A stretch of 64,000 nt of DNA from Cognatiluteimonas weifangensis (GTDB lineage Bacteria > Pseudomonadota > Gammaproteobacteria > Xanthomonadales > Xanthomonadaceae): positions 1 to 64,000 of the forward strand of contig NZ_QVPD01000008.1 of assembly GCF_003416885.1 (NCBI RefSeq). The letters run 5' to 3'. A program made the translations under genes and the position numbers. This document shows, piece after piece, positions 49,805 to 58,462 of the stretch; position 1 is the stretch's first letter, and each line of letters starts with the position of its first letter. The notes under the pieces are model-generated. The model ran no database searches. It saw nothing but the letters and a program-made list of their open reading frames with translations, and was not told the DNA's origin.

Positions 49805-50548
49805 TCAGAACGCCACCGTCGCCAGCAGCGGCGCGTGGTCGGACAGGCGGGACCACGGCGGCGCCGACAGCACCCGCGGCTGACGCGCGCTGGCGTTGCG
49901 CAGGTAGATGCGGTCCAGCGGCAGCAGCGGCCAGCGCGCGGGAAAGCTCGCCGCCAGGCGGCCGTGGGCCTGGACGAAGGCTTCGCGCAGGCCGCTGTCG
50001 CGCAGCAGCGCGTGGCCGCGGCCGCGCCAGTCGTTGAAATCGCCGGCCACGATCAGGGGCGCGGTTGCCGGCACTTCCTCGTGCATCAGCGCGCGCAGCA
50101 GCTGCAACTGGCGCCGGCGGTGCGCTTCGCGCAGCCCCAGATGCACGCAGACCGCATGCAGCGCCGGTCCATCGCCGGGGACATCGAGCACGCAATGCAG
50201 CAGTCCGCGCTGCTCGTGTCCGCGGACCGAGACGTCGTGGTTCGCGTAGTGCAGGATCGGGTAACGCGACAGCAGCGCGTTGCCGTGGTGGCCGTGCGGG
50301 TAGACCGCGTTGCGGCCGTAGGCGTATTGCGGCCAGAGGCTGTCGGCGAGGTATTCGTATTGCGGGGCGGCGGGCCAGCCGGGATGGCGCCGGGCATGCC
50401 GCGCGTGCGCGCCCAGGACTTCCTGCAGGAACACCAGCTCCGCCGATTCGGCGGCGATCGCATGGCGCAATTGCGGCAGCACGAAGCGCCGGTTCGCCAG
50501 GTCGAACCCCATGTGGATGTTGAGGGTCAGGACGGTGATCGCCGGCAT
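49805..50548 (-). CDS. Endonuclease/exonuclease/phosphatase-family hydrolase
   Basis: 247-residue metal-dependent phosphodiesterase-fold protein. Motifs: TLNIHMGF (Asn), ELVFLQEVLG (Glu metal ligand), HVCVHLGL-like AVCVHLGLREAHRRRQL, APLIVAGDFNDWRG (Asp/Asn pair) and LSDHAPLLATV (Asp-His). All catalytic elements are present, but the substrate (nucleic acid, phosphoinositide or other) cannot be inferred. It lies downstream of rluB after a strong terminator, so it is probably a separate unit. Confidence 0.85.
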   Translation of the reverse strand: MPAITVLTLNIHMGFDLANRRFVLPQLRHAIAAESAELVFLQEVLGAHARHARRHPGWPAAPQYEYLADSLWPQYAYGRNAVYPHGHHGNALLSRYPILHYANHDVSVRGHEQRGLLHCVLDVPGDGPALHAVCVHLGLREAHRRRQLQLLRALMHEEVPATAPLIVAGDFNDWRGRGHALLRDSGLREAFVQAHGRLAASFPARWPLLPLDRIYLRNASARQPRVLSAPPWSRLSDHAPLLATVAF

Positions 50549-50679
50549 GCGCGTGCGGGGTGGCCGAGTGGGGGATCCTCCATCGGCGGGATCCGGCGCG
50601 GCGTGAGGGCCGGGGATCCCGGGCGGGGCGGGGTTGCGGCGCGCGCCCGCGGCCGGGATGACGCCGCCGGCCCGGCGCC

Positions 50680-50710
50680 GAAAAACACGAAGGGGGCGAT
50701 CGCCCCCTTC
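50680..50710 (-). terminator. Intrinsic terminator after rluB
   Basis: The self-complementary hairpin GAAGGGGGCGATCGCCCCCT at 50689-50710 is followed on the minus strand by GTGTTTTTCGG (T-run at 50681-50685). It begins six bases after the rluB stop codon. Confidence 0.8.
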
Positions 50711-50715
50711 ACGTC

Positions 50716-52311
50716 TCAGCGATGGCCGCCCTGCGGGTTGCGATTGCCGCCGCCCGGGCGACCACCGCCGCGCGGGCCTCCCGCACGCGGGCCGCCCGGA
50801 CGCGGACCGCCCGGGCGCGGACCACCGGGCCGGGGCCCGCGCTTGCCGGCGCCGGGGCGCGGGCTGCCGGGGCGCTCGCCGTAAGGGTTGTAGCTGCCCG
50901 GGTTGGCGTGGTCGGAGGGGAAGCTCGGTGCATTGCCGGGATGCCCGTACAGGTACGGAGCACGTTGCCCGCGGCCGGGGCCGCCGCCGTTGGCGCGCTC
51001 GCCGCGCCCGCCCTGGGGTCGGTTGCCGCCGCCGGGACCGCGGCTTGCCGGCTTGCCGGCGTAGGGTTTGCGGGCGCGGCCGCCCTCGGGGTTGCGATGG
51101 CCGGCCGGGCCGGTGTCCACGCCCTCGGGCACGTACCAGGTACGGAAGGCACCCGGGGTGCCGGCATCGCGCTGCTCGCCCGGTCGCATGCGCTGGCCCT
51201 GCTGGCGCGGCCCCTTCGGCTTGAAGCCCTTGCGCGCCTGCTTGGCCGCGGCTTCGCCGCTGACGGTCAGGGCGCCGGGCTTGCGCGGGCCGCCGCGGCC
51301 GCGGCCGCGGTCCTCGCGGACGTTGTCGAAGCGGCGCAACTCGCGGCCTTCGTCGGCGAGGTTGTGGCCGCCGACGTAGCCGGGCGCGCGCGGCTGGCCG
51401 CCGACGTGCACGGTCGCCCTGGCCGCCTTGCGCTGGCCGATCACCGGCTGCAGCGTCAGCGCCGACGGCGCGCCGTCCTCCAGCCCGAGCTGCTTGCGCA
51501 GCGCCTCGACCCGGTCGGCCGGCAGTTCCTGCGACTGTCCGCGCAGCAGCGGCTGCGGCAGCACGATATCGCCGTAACGGGTGCGCTTGAGCCGGCTGAC
51601 CTGGCAACCCTGCGACTCCCACAGCCGGCGTACCTCGCGGTTGCGGCCTTCCTTGACCACCACGCGGAACCAGTCGTGCCGGCCCTTGTCGGGCGTGTCG
51701 GTGCCGCCGATGCGCTCGACCTCGTCGAACTTCGCCGGGCCGTCCTCCAGCGCGACGCCGCGGCGCAGGCGGTCGACCAGCTTGTCGGACACCGCGTCCT
51801 CGCCCTCGGGCGCGCGCACGCGGCAGACGTACTCGCGCTCGACTTCGTGGCTGGGGTGCATCAGCGCGTTGGCCAGCTCGCCGTCGGTGGTCAGCAGCAG
51901 CAGGCCGGTGGTGTTGATGTCCAGGCGCCCGATCGCGATCCAGCGCGCGCCCTTGAGCGCGGGCAGGGCCTCGAAGATCGTCGGCCGGCCTTCGGGATCC
52001 TCGCGGGTGGTGACCTCGCCCTCGGGCTTGTTGTACATCAGTACCCGCGCCGGTTCGGTCAGCGCGGTGGCGACGAAGGTGCGGCCGTCGATCTCGATGC
52101 GGTCGCCGCCCTTGACGCTGGAGCCCAGCTGCGCGGTGTCGCCGTTGACCTTGACCAGGCCGTCGGCGATGCGCTGCTCCAGCGCGCGCCGCGAGCCCAG
52201 CCCGGCCTGCGCCAGCACCTTGTGCAGGCGTTCCTCCAGGCGCGGGGTTTCGGCGCTCTGGCCGCGTTTGAGCGACAGCTTGCGGCTGCCGGGGGTGGAT
52301 TGTTCGCTCAT
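50716..52311 (-). CDS. rluB: 23S rRNA pseudouridine synthase RluB, long-tailed
   Basis: Converts U2605 of 23S rRNA to pseudouridine. 531 residues, against about 290 in E. coli. An S4 RNA-binding domain (about 24-85, RLEERLHKVLAQAGLGSRRALEQRIADG) is followed by the catalytic domain with Asp131 in AIGRLDINTTGLLLLT and the family strings KPEGEVTTREDPEGRPTIF and REVRRLWESQG. Residues about 310-531 are a disordered tail very rich in Gly, Arg and Pro with repeated RPGG units near the end. Such RGG-like tails often bind RNA; here the role is unknown. Last gene of the scpA-scpB-rluB cluster, overlapping scpB by four bases. Confidence 0.93.
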   Translation of the reverse strand: MSEQSTPGSRKLSLKRGQSAETPRLEERLHKVLAQAGLGSRRALEQRIADGLVKVNGDTAQLGSSVKGGDRIEIDGRTFVATALTEPARVLMYNKPEGEVTTREDPEGRPTIFEALPALKGARWIAIGRLDINTTGLLLLTTDGELANALMHPSHEVEREYVCRVRAPEGEDAVSDKLVDRLRRGVALEDGPAKFDEVERIGGTDTPDKGRHDWFRVVVKEGRNREVRRLWESQGCQVSRLKRTRYGDIVLPQPLLRGQSQELPADRVEALRKQLGLEDGAPSALTLQPVIGQRKAARATVHVGGQPRAPGYVGGHNLADEGRELRRFDNVREDRGRGRGGPRKPGALTVSGEAAAKQARKGFKPKGPRQQGQRMRPGEQRDAGTPGAFRTWYVPEGVDTGPAGHRNPEGGRARKPYAGKPASRGPGGGNRPQGGRGERANGGGPGRGQRAPYLYGHPGNAPSFPSDHANPGSYNPYGERPGSPRPGAGKRGPRPGGPRPGGPRPGGPRAGGPRGGGRPGGGNRNPQGGHR

Positions 52312-53072
52312 TCCGTCTGCTCCGACGAGACCCGCTCCGGCTGCAACGCCGTGGCCTCGTCCTGGGGTTGTGTCGGGTCCGCAACATCGGGGGCGGAGTC
52401 GGCTCCGGCCCCGGTCGATCCGGATTCCGTGGTGGGCGGGCCGGACATCGACTCCGATCCCGGTGCCGCCGGCATTGCGAGGTCGCCGACCGGCAGCGCG
52501 TCGCCGGCGGCGTCGGCGGCGAATGTCAGTTGCGGCTCCAGCTCGCCGATGTCCTTGAGTTCGGACAGCGGCGGCAGCTCGTCCAGGCGCTTGAGGCCGA
52601 AATAGTCGAGGAAGGCCTTGGTGGTGGCCAGCAGCTCGGGCTTGCCGGGCACGTCGCGATGGCCGACGACGCGGATCCAGTCGCGCTCCTCCAGCGCCTT
52701 GATGATGTTGCTGTTGACCGCGACCCCGCGCACCTGCTCGATCTCGCCGCGGGTGATCGGCTGGCGGTAGGCGATCAGCGCCAGCGTCTCCAGGGTGGCG
52801 CGGGTGTACTTGGTCTGGCGTTCGGTCCACAGCCGCGCCACCCACGGGTGGACGTCGGCCTTGACCTGGAAGCGGAAGCCGGAGGCCAGTTCCACCAGTT
52901 CCACGCCGCGCTCGGCGCAGCCCTCGCGCAGCGCCTCCAGCGCGCGTTCGACGCTGCCGTCGGGCGCCGGTTCGTCCAGCGGGAACAGGCCGTGCAGCTG
53001 TGCCAGCGTCAGCGGCTGGTTGGCCGCCAGCAGGGCGGCTTCCACGATCCGGGTGATCAGTTGTTGGTCCAT
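52308..53072 (-). CDS. scpB: Segregation and condensation protein ScpB
   Basis: 254-residue winged-helix dimer that, with ScpA, binds SMC. Core motifs: IVEAALLAANQPLTLAQLHGLF, GFRFQVKADVHPWVARLW and TRATLETLALIAYRQPITRGEIEQVRGVAVN, all typical. The C-terminal 60 residues are acidic and low-complexity. Lies 44 bp after scpA and overlaps rluB by four bases. The smc partner is at 58463 in the same window. Confidence 0.94.
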   Translation of the reverse strand: MDQQLITRIVEAALLAANQPLTLAQLHGLFPLDEPAPDGSVERALEALREGCAERGVELVELASGFRFQVKADVHPWVARLWTERQTKYTRATLETLALIAYRQPITRGEIEQVRGVAVNSNIIKALEERDWIRVVGHRDVPGKPELLATTKAFLDYFGLKRLDELPPLSELKDIGELEPQLTFAADAAGDALPVGDLAMPAAPGSESMSGPPTTESGSTGAGADSAPDVADPTQPQDEATALQPERVSSEQTE

Positions 53073-53116
53073 GCGGGATCTGTCGGATGGGCGGCGGGGC
53101 GGGGCCCCGGCCGCGG

Positions 53117-54055
53117 TCAGTCGGGTTCGTTGGCGGCGTCGGGTTCGTCGTCGAATTCGCTGGACAGCTCCAGCGCGCGGGCGCCGCCCTCGTCGGCGGC
53201 CAGCGACTTGACGTAGATGGGCGCCAGCGGTGCCTCCTGCACGATGTCGAGCAGGCGCTCCTTGGTCAGTTCCAGGATGCCGAGGAAGGTGACCACCACC
53301 CCGAGCCGGCCTTCGCGCAGCTCGAACAGCGACTCGAAGCGATGGAAGGCGCCGTCGCCCAGCCGCGCCAGCAGCTCGCCCATGCGCTGGCGCACGCTGA
53401 GCGCGTCGCGCTTGATCGCATGCTGGGTGTACAGCTCGGCGCGCTTGAGCACGTCGTGCAGCGCCAGCAGCATCTCGCGCAGGTCCACCGGCGGCGGCAG
53501 CCGCACCGCGGCGCGGTCGGGGACGAAGGCGCTCGCGGGGCTGGTGTCGCGGTCCTGGCGGGGCAGGGAATCCAGGTCCTCGGCCGCCTGCTTGAAGCGT
53601 TCGTATTCCTGCAGCCGGCGCACCAGCTCGGCGCGCGGGTCGCCCTCGGCGTCCTCCTCCATCTCCGAGCGCGGCAGCAGCATCCGCGACTTGATCTCGG
53701 CCAGGATCGCGGCCATCACCAGGTACTCGGCGGCCAGCTCGAAGCGCATCTCGTGCATGGCCTGGATGTAGTCGACGTACTGGCGGGTGATCTCGGCCAC
53801 CGGGATGTCGAGGATGTCCAGGTTCTGCCGGCGGATCAGGTACAGCAGCAGGTCCAGCGGCCCCTCGAACGCATCGAGGATGATCTCCAGCGCGTCCGGC
53901 GGGATGTACAGGTCCTTCGGAATCTCCACCACGGGCTGGCCGAGCACCATCGCCAGCGGCATCTCATGCTGTTGCGGAGCATGCTGCTGCGGGTGGGCGC
54001 TGGTGCTGTGGTCGACGGTCGCGTCGGACACGGGGCCGCTAGGGGTTTGGGTCAT
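53117..54055 (-). CDS. scpA: Segregation and condensation protein ScpA (kleisin)
   Basis: 312-residue kleisin bridging SMC heads. FEGPLDLLLYLIRRQNLDILDIPVAEITRQYVDYI is the conserved N-terminal SMC-neck binding helix, and YLVMAAILAEIKSRMLLPR follows. The C-terminal winged helix is RLGVVVTFLGILELTKERLLDIVQ. ATG 54055 (MTQTPSGPV) is chosen; ATG 54109 gives a basic leader not seen in the family. The first 45 residues are low-complexity with a His/Gln patch. Confidence 0.94.
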   Translation of the reverse strand: MTQTPSGPVSDATVDHSTSAHPQQHAPQQHEMPLAMVLGQPVVEIPKDLYIPPDALEIILDAFEGPLDLLLYLIRRQNLDILDIPVAEITRQYVDYIQAMHEMRFELAAEYLVMAAILAEIKSRMLLPRSEMEEDAEGDPRAELVRRLQEYERFKQAAEDLDSLPRQDRDTSPASAFVPDRAAVRLPPPVDLREMLLALHDVLKRAELYTQHAIKRDALSVRQRMGELLARLGDGAFHRFESLFELREGRLGVVVTFLGILELTKERLLDIVQEAPLAPIYVKSLAADEGGARALELSSEFDDEPDAANEPD

Positions 54056-54426
54056 CGGGATCACTTGGCAGCCCCTCCCGGGGCCGCGCGGTCTTGCGGG
54101 GGCGCGCACCGGAGGTGCGGCCGGGACACTCTGTGCAACGTCGGGTACGGCGATCTGGCGGGCGAAGCATGTTCCGGACGCCGCAGGCGGAGCGCGCCTC
54201 GCGTGCTGCGGGGCGGACGAACGGAGAGGTCGTCGGGTGCGGGCTCAGGGAGCGGCGGAGCGGCCGCGGCGGTGGCGCGGGCAGCGTCCCGCCAGGACAT
54301 CTGCAGCATTCGCCGCCGCTGCATCCGGCCTCGGCAATGGCGCACAGGTTACGGGCTGTGCCGGAGCCTGTCCAGCATCCGGGCTGAACGGCCGCGGCGG
54401 CTACAATCCCGGCAACGACAACGTGG
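54056..54426. other. Intergenic region scpA / yciI
   Basis: 371 bp between divergent genes. TACAAT at 54402-54407 is a good -10 for the YciI gene, with initiation near 54414. No RNA gene, repeat or convincing small ORF was identified in the rest, which is very GC-rich. Confidence 0.4.
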
Positions 54427-54735
54427 ATGCGGGCGATGTGGTACGCGATCGAGGGACACGACGGCGCCGACGTGCTGGCGCGACGGCAGGCCGCCCGCGC
54501 CGGGCATCTGGCGCGATTGCATGCGCTGCGCGATGCCGGGCGCCTGTTGCTGGCCGGGCCATGCCCGGCGATCGATGCCGAGGATCCGGGTCCGGCGGGG
54601 TTTTCCGGCAGCATCGTGATCGCCGAGTTCGCGTCGCTGGAGCAGGCGCGTGCCTGGGCCGAGGCCGATCCCTACGTGTCCGCCGGGGTCTACGTCCGGG
54701 TCGACGTGCGGCCGTTCAAGCCGGTGCTGCCGTGA
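54427..54735 (+). CDS. YciI-family protein
   Basis: 102-residue small dimeric alpha/beta ferredoxin-like protein. The family pattern is clear: [42 protein letters not shown], with the His-Asp containing core, then [42 protein letters not shown]. Biochemical role is poorly known, although some members are dehydrochlorinase-like. ATG 54436 is an alternative start. Its stop overlaps the GTG of the BolA gene by three bases; the YciI-BolA pairing is widespread. Confidence 0.9.
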   Translation: MRAMWYAIEGHDGADVLARRQAARAGHLARLHALRDAGRLLLAGPCPAIDAEDPGPAGFSGSIVIAEFASLEQARAWAEADPYVSAGVYVRVDVRPFKPVLP

Positions 54736-55019
54736 GCGTGCCGGCCGCCAACGCGCAGCGCATCGCGCGCATGCGGCAGCTGCTGACCCAGGCGTTCGCC
54801 CCGGCCGCGCTGGAGGTGAGCGACGACAGCCACCGGCATGTCGGCCACGCCGGCGCGCGCGACGGGCGCGGGCATTTCACCGTGCACATCGTCAGCGCCG
54901 CGTTCGCCGGGATGGCGCCGCTGGCCCGGCACCGCGCGGTCTATGCGGCGCTGGGCGCGATGATGCAAAGCGACATCCACGCGCTGGTGATCCAGGCGCG
55001 GACGCCCGACCGGGGCTGA
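54732..55019 (+). CDS. BolA-family protein
   Basis: 95 residues from a GTG at 54732, overlapping the YciI stop (GTGA). The BolA fold is clear: [62 protein letters not shown]. The conserved His residues in SHRHVGH can ligate an Fe-S cluster shared with a monothiol glutaredoxin. Likely roles are Fe-S trafficking or regulation; no grxD is adjacent. Confidence 0.9.
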   Translation: MSVPAANAQRIARMRQLLTQAFAPAALEVSDDSHRHVGHAGARDGRGHFTVHIVSAAFAGMAPLARHRAVYAALGAMMQSDIHALVIQARTPDRG

Positions 55020-55137
55020 GCCGGACCGGCGGATGGCTGCTGCGATGCAGCATGCGGAGCCGCAAGACCCAATCCGCGAGCCGCGCAAAAACGCGGAAAA
55101 CAAGCCACAACGGCCATCGGGATCCCGCCACGGTCCG

Positions 55138-55150
55138 GGAAACGGTTTAC
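55138..55150. promoter_or_regulatory. Possible LacI-type operator
   Basis: GGAAACGGTTTAC resembles the AAAC-core half-palindromes of LacI-family operators and lies 43 bp before the proposed start of the regulator gene. Autoregulation is a guess. Confidence 0.25.
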
Positions 55151-55192
55151 GGACGTCCGCGGACCCGTTACTTTCGGCACCCTGCTCCGGCC

Positions 55193-56269
55193 TTGCCCTT
55201 GGCTCCGTTGAACGGTCCCGGTGTCACCATCAAGGATGTCGCGCGCCTCGCCAACGTGTCGGTGGCGACGGTGTCGCGCGCGCTCAACGGCCACGAGAAC
55301 GTCGCCGCGGCGGTGCGCGAGCGGGTGCTGGCGATCGCCAGCTCGCTCGACTACTGCCCGCACCACGCCGCCCGCGTGCTCAGCAGCCGCCGCACCCGGA
55401 CCGTGGGCGTGGTCCTGCCGGACCTGCCTTGCGAGTACTACGCGCGGCTGATGTGCGGGATCGACCTGGCCGCCCGCGAACGCGGCCTGCAGTTGCTGGT
55501 CTCCGGCCACCACCAGTCGGAGCAGGCGCAGGGCGCCGCATTGCGGAGCATGCGCGGGCGGGTCGACGGCATCATCGTGATGTCGCCGCATGCCGGGGTC
55601 GACGTGCTGGCGGCGCACCTGCCGGAGGCGCTGCCGGTGCTGCTGCTGGACAGCGACGCGCAGTTGCCGAACGTCCGCAGCCTGCGGATCGACAACTACG
55701 GCGCCGCCCGCACGCTGCTGCGGCACCTGCTGGATCGCGGCTACCGGCGGATCGCCTTCATCGCCGGGCGCGAATCCCATTTCAACGCCGACGAGCGCCT
55801 GCGCGGCTACCGCGACGGGCTGGCCGAATGGCTGCCGCAGGCGCAGCCGTGGGTGCTCGCCGGCGATTTCGACGTCGCCTCCGGGCATCGGGCGGGCAAG
55901 GCGCTGCTCGCCGCGCCGCAGCTGCCGGACGCGGTTTTCGCCGCCAACGACACGATGGCGCTGGGCTGCATGCTCGCCTTCGGCGCGGCGGGAGTGCGGG
56001 TCCCGGGCGACATCGCGCTGGCGGGCTTCAACGACATCCCGCTGGCGCAGTACATGCATCCGGCCCTGACCACCATGCGGGTCGACATCGCCGGTTTCGG
56101 CGCGCGCGCCCTGCACCTGCTGCTGGAGGACGCCGACGCCGCAGCCGTGCCGCAGTGCCTGCCGGCCGAACTGGTGGTGCGCGAGTCGACCGTCGGCAAC
56201 GGCCCGGGACGTCGGGACGATACCCTCACGGACACCAGTGCACTTGCAGGGTCGCTCCCGGGGTGGTGA
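55193..56269 (+). CDS. LacI-family transcriptional regulator
   Basis: 358 residues from TTG 55193; TTG 55199 and 55208 are equally possible, and no ATG or GTG is close. The helix-turn-helix is VTIKDVARLANVSVATVSRALNGHENVAAAVRERVLAIASSLDY, with the hinge ARVLSSRRTRTVGVVLPDL. The periplasmic-binding-like effector domain contains GVDVLAAHLPEALPVLLLDSD, and the C-terminal segment is GDIALAGFNDIPLAQYMHPALTT. Neighbouring 6-phosphogluconolactonase and glucokinase (convergent) suggest a sugar-responsive role, perhaps for glucose entry into the Entner-Doudoroff pathway. Its last 44 bases overlap the end of pgl on the other strand. Confidence 0.88.
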   Translation: MPLAPLNGPGVTIKDVARLANVSVATVSRALNGHENVAAAVRERVLAIASSLDYCPHHAARVLSSRRTRTVGVVLPDLPCEYYARLMCGIDLAARERGLQLLVSGHHQSEQAQGAALRSMRGRVDGIIVMSPHAGVDVLAAHLPEALPVLLLDSDAQLPNVRSLRIDNYGAARTLLRHLLDRGYRRIAFIAGRESHFNADERLRGYRDGLAEWLPQAQPWVLAGDFDVASGHRAGKALLAAPQLPDAVFAANDTMALGCMLAFGAAGVRVPGDIALAGFNDIPLAQYMHPALTTMRVDIAGFGARALHLLLEDADAAAVPQCLPAELVVRESTVGNGPGRRDDTLTDTSALAGSLPGW

Positions 56270-56948
56270 AGGCGATGCGCACCGGCAGCGGCCGCGGGTC
56301 GCTGCCGGCGAGGGCGCGCTCGAACACGCCGCGCTTGTGCTGCCCGCGCAGCAGCAATAGCCGGGTATGCGCCGGAGCCAGGCCCGTGGGCGTCAGGCTG
56401 ATCCGACGCGGCCACGGGCCGGCGCCCGGGCAGCCGCCGGCATCCACGGCGACATAGGCGTTGTCGCTCGCCAGCGCGGCGTCCAGGCCGCGCATGTACG
56501 GAAACAGCGAGGCGACATGGCCGTCCTCGCCCATCCCCAGCAGGACGATCCCGGGCGCACGGCGCGCATGCAGGTTGGCGTCGGCGACGGCCGCCTCGAT
56601 GCTGCGCCCGGGGCGGGTCAGGGTTTCGAAGCGCGCTGCCGCGGCGTGGCCGCGCAGCAGGTGCTCCCGCACCAGGTACGCGTTGCTGTCCATGTCGTCC
56701 GGGCGCAGCCAGCGCTCGTCGACCAGGGCGATGTCGACCCGCTCCCAGTCCAGCGGCGCCTGCGCCAGGGCGCGGAACACCGGTGCGGGAGTGCGGCCGC
56801 CGGACACCAGCAGCCGCGCGCGCCCGGGGTCTTGCAGGTCGCGGCGCAGCGCGGCCGCGACCGCGACCGCGATCGCCCAGGCCCACTGGTCGTCGTTGCG
56901 GTAGGAGTGGAACTCCACCGGCCACGGGCGTTGCTGCGGCGCGCCCAT
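56226..56948 (-). CDS. pgl: 6-phosphogluconolactonase
   Basis: 240-residue enzyme hydrolysing 6-phosphogluconolactone after glucose-6-phosphate dehydrogenase. DevB-type features: LLVSGGRTPAPVFRALAQAPLDWERVDIALVDERWL, then NLHARRAPGIVLLGMGEDGHVASLFP with the catalytic GxGxDGH-like segment, and RISLTPTGLAPAHTRLLLLRG. Overlaps glk by one base pair of codons (ATGA), so it is translated with glucokinase. Its 3' end overlaps the LacI gene by 44 bp. Confidence 0.92.
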   Translation of the reverse strand: MGAPQQRPWPVEFHSYRNDDQWAWAIAVAVAAALRRDLQDPGRARLLVSGGRTPAPVFRALAQAPLDWERVDIALVDERWLRPDDMDSNAYLVREHLLRGHAAAARFETLTRPGRSIEAAVADANLHARRAPGIVLLGMGEDGHVASLFPYMRGLDAALASDNAYVAVDAGGCPGAGPWPRRISLTPTGLAPAHTRLLLLRGQHKRGVFERALAGSDPRPLPVRIAFTTPGATLQVHWCP

Positions 56949-57937
56949 CAGCCGCTTCCCGCCGCTGCCTGGTCTGCGGCCAGCACCGCGGCGCCGAGCA
57001 GGCCCGGGTTCGGGTGCAGCACCGCCAGCGTCGGCACCCGGGCCATCGCCGGGGCGTAGCGGCCCTTGCTCTCGAAGCGCTGGCGGAAGCCCGAGCGCTG
57101 CAGCGCCGGCAGCAGCAGCGGCACCATGCCGCCGCTGAGGTAGACGCCGTCCCAGGCGCCGAGCGTGAGCACCAGGTCGCCGGCAATCGCGCCGAACACC
57201 GCGCAGAACACGTCGATCGCGCGCAGGCAGCGGCGATCGCCGGCGGCCGCGCGGGCGGTGATGTCCTCGGCTTGCAGCGGGCCCGGGTCGACCCCGGCGA
57301 TCTCGCTCAGGGCGCGATGGATGTTGACCAGCCCGCCGCCGCTGACCAGGCGTTCGTTGGAGACCCGGCCGTAATAGGTCGACAGCCGCTCCAGGATCGC
57401 GATTTCCTCCGGCGTGCCGGGGGCGAAGCTGGCATGCCCGCCTTCGCTGGCCAGCGGGTAATGGCGGCCATCGCGCACGATCAGCGCGCCGATGCCCAGG
57501 CCGGTGCCGGGCCCCAGCACGGCGTACGTGCGCGCGCCGCCGCCGGATGCGGCCGGCTCGGGCGCGCCGATCGCGAGCACGTCGCCTGCGCCGAGCGAGC
57601 GCAGCGCCATCGACTGCGCCACGAAGTCGTTGACCAGGGTGACCGTCTCCAGTTCCAGGGCCTGGCGCACCCGCGTGCGCGACACCACCCAGGGATGGTT
57701 GGTCATGCGCGCGATGTCGCCGTCCACGCGCCCGGCGACCGCGAACACGCCGCTGCCGGCTTGGGTCCGGGTCGCGTTGAGATAGTGCTGCGCGGCCTCG
57801 GCCAGCGATACGAACGCCTCGACCGCGTAACTGCGGATGCTGTCGCCCAGCAGCGGCATGGGTGCGGCGGGATCGGCCAGCGCGAAGCGGGCATTGGTGC
57901 CGCCGATATCGGCGAGCAGGACGCGGTTGCCGCTCAT
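56948..57937 (-). CDS. glk: Glucokinase
   Basis: 329 residues; phosphorylates glucose with ATP. The Glk-type phosphate loop is LLADIGGTNARFAL at about 7-20; TLVNDFVAQSM carries the catalytic Asp, PGTGLGIGALI the second phosphate loop, and SEGGHASFAP the sugar-binding Glu/His. A family member closer to E. coli Glk than to ROK kinases. First gene of a two-gene transcript with pgl. Start ATG 57937 follows CCGGAG eight bases upstream. Confidence 0.93.
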   Translation of the reverse strand: MSGNRVLLADIGGTNARFALADPAAPMPLLGDSIRSYAVEAFVSLAEAAQHYLNATRTQAGSGVFAVAGRVDGDIARMTNHPWVVSRTRVRQALELETVTLVNDFVAQSMALRSLGAGDVLAIGAPEPAASGGGARTYAVLGPGTGLGIGALIVRDGRHYPLASEGGHASFAPGTPEEIAILERLSTYYGRVSNERLVSGGGLVNIHRALSEIAGVDPGPLQAEDITARAAAGDRRCLRAIDVFCAVFGAIAGDLVLTLGAWDGVYLSGGMVPLLLPALQRSGFRQRFESKGRYAPAMARVPTLAVLHPNPGLLGAAVLAADQAAAGSG

Positions 57938-58462
57938 GCGCGACTCCGGCGGCGTCGCGGCGCGTCCGGGACGGCGTTCGCTGGTGGGGACAGGCGCTGC
58001 ACAGGTCCTCGCTCCCGGGTCGGCCGACGCGATTCGTCCAGGCAGCGTCCGTGCGTGGCGATCGCGATCCAGCGGGCGCCGTCCCTGGGCGGGCGCTGGG
58101 TCAGGCGCTGCAGGCGGGCCTGCATCGGCCCGCGACCATACCAGTTTCCCGGGCAGCGCCGCGTCGGCGCGGGAGAAACGTCCGGCCCGACGCGGCGGCG
58201 ACGACGCGGCGGCGACGGCGTGGTGGCGATGTGGCCGTACGCGCGGGCGCTGCGCTTGCGGCCGCAGGCCTGGCGCGCGGCCCGCCCCGGCGCGGACGCT
58301 GCCGGGGCAGCCCGCTATACTCGCGAAGGGGGCCGCCGCCGGCGCCGCCATGCCGCAAGCCGGATTCGAAACGGATCAATGGCTTGCCGGTCACAACTCA
58401 TCCATCTTCACTGACTGCGACGCGGGCCCGGAGCCCCGTTGCCGGGGCCCGACGACCGCCGC
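57938..58462. promoter_or_regulatory. Divergent region glk / smc with TATACT promoter
   Basis: 525 bp with no convincing gene. TATACT at 58316-58321 is a near-consensus -10, giving smc a leader of about 135 nt from 58328. The minus-strand frame 57934-58125 (63 codons) has a plausible start but no recognisable homology. GGCGGCGACGACGCGGCGGC-type triplet repeats run from 58190 to 58220. Near 58134 a minus-strand GGTATGGT could be a -10 for glk. Confidence 0.45.
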
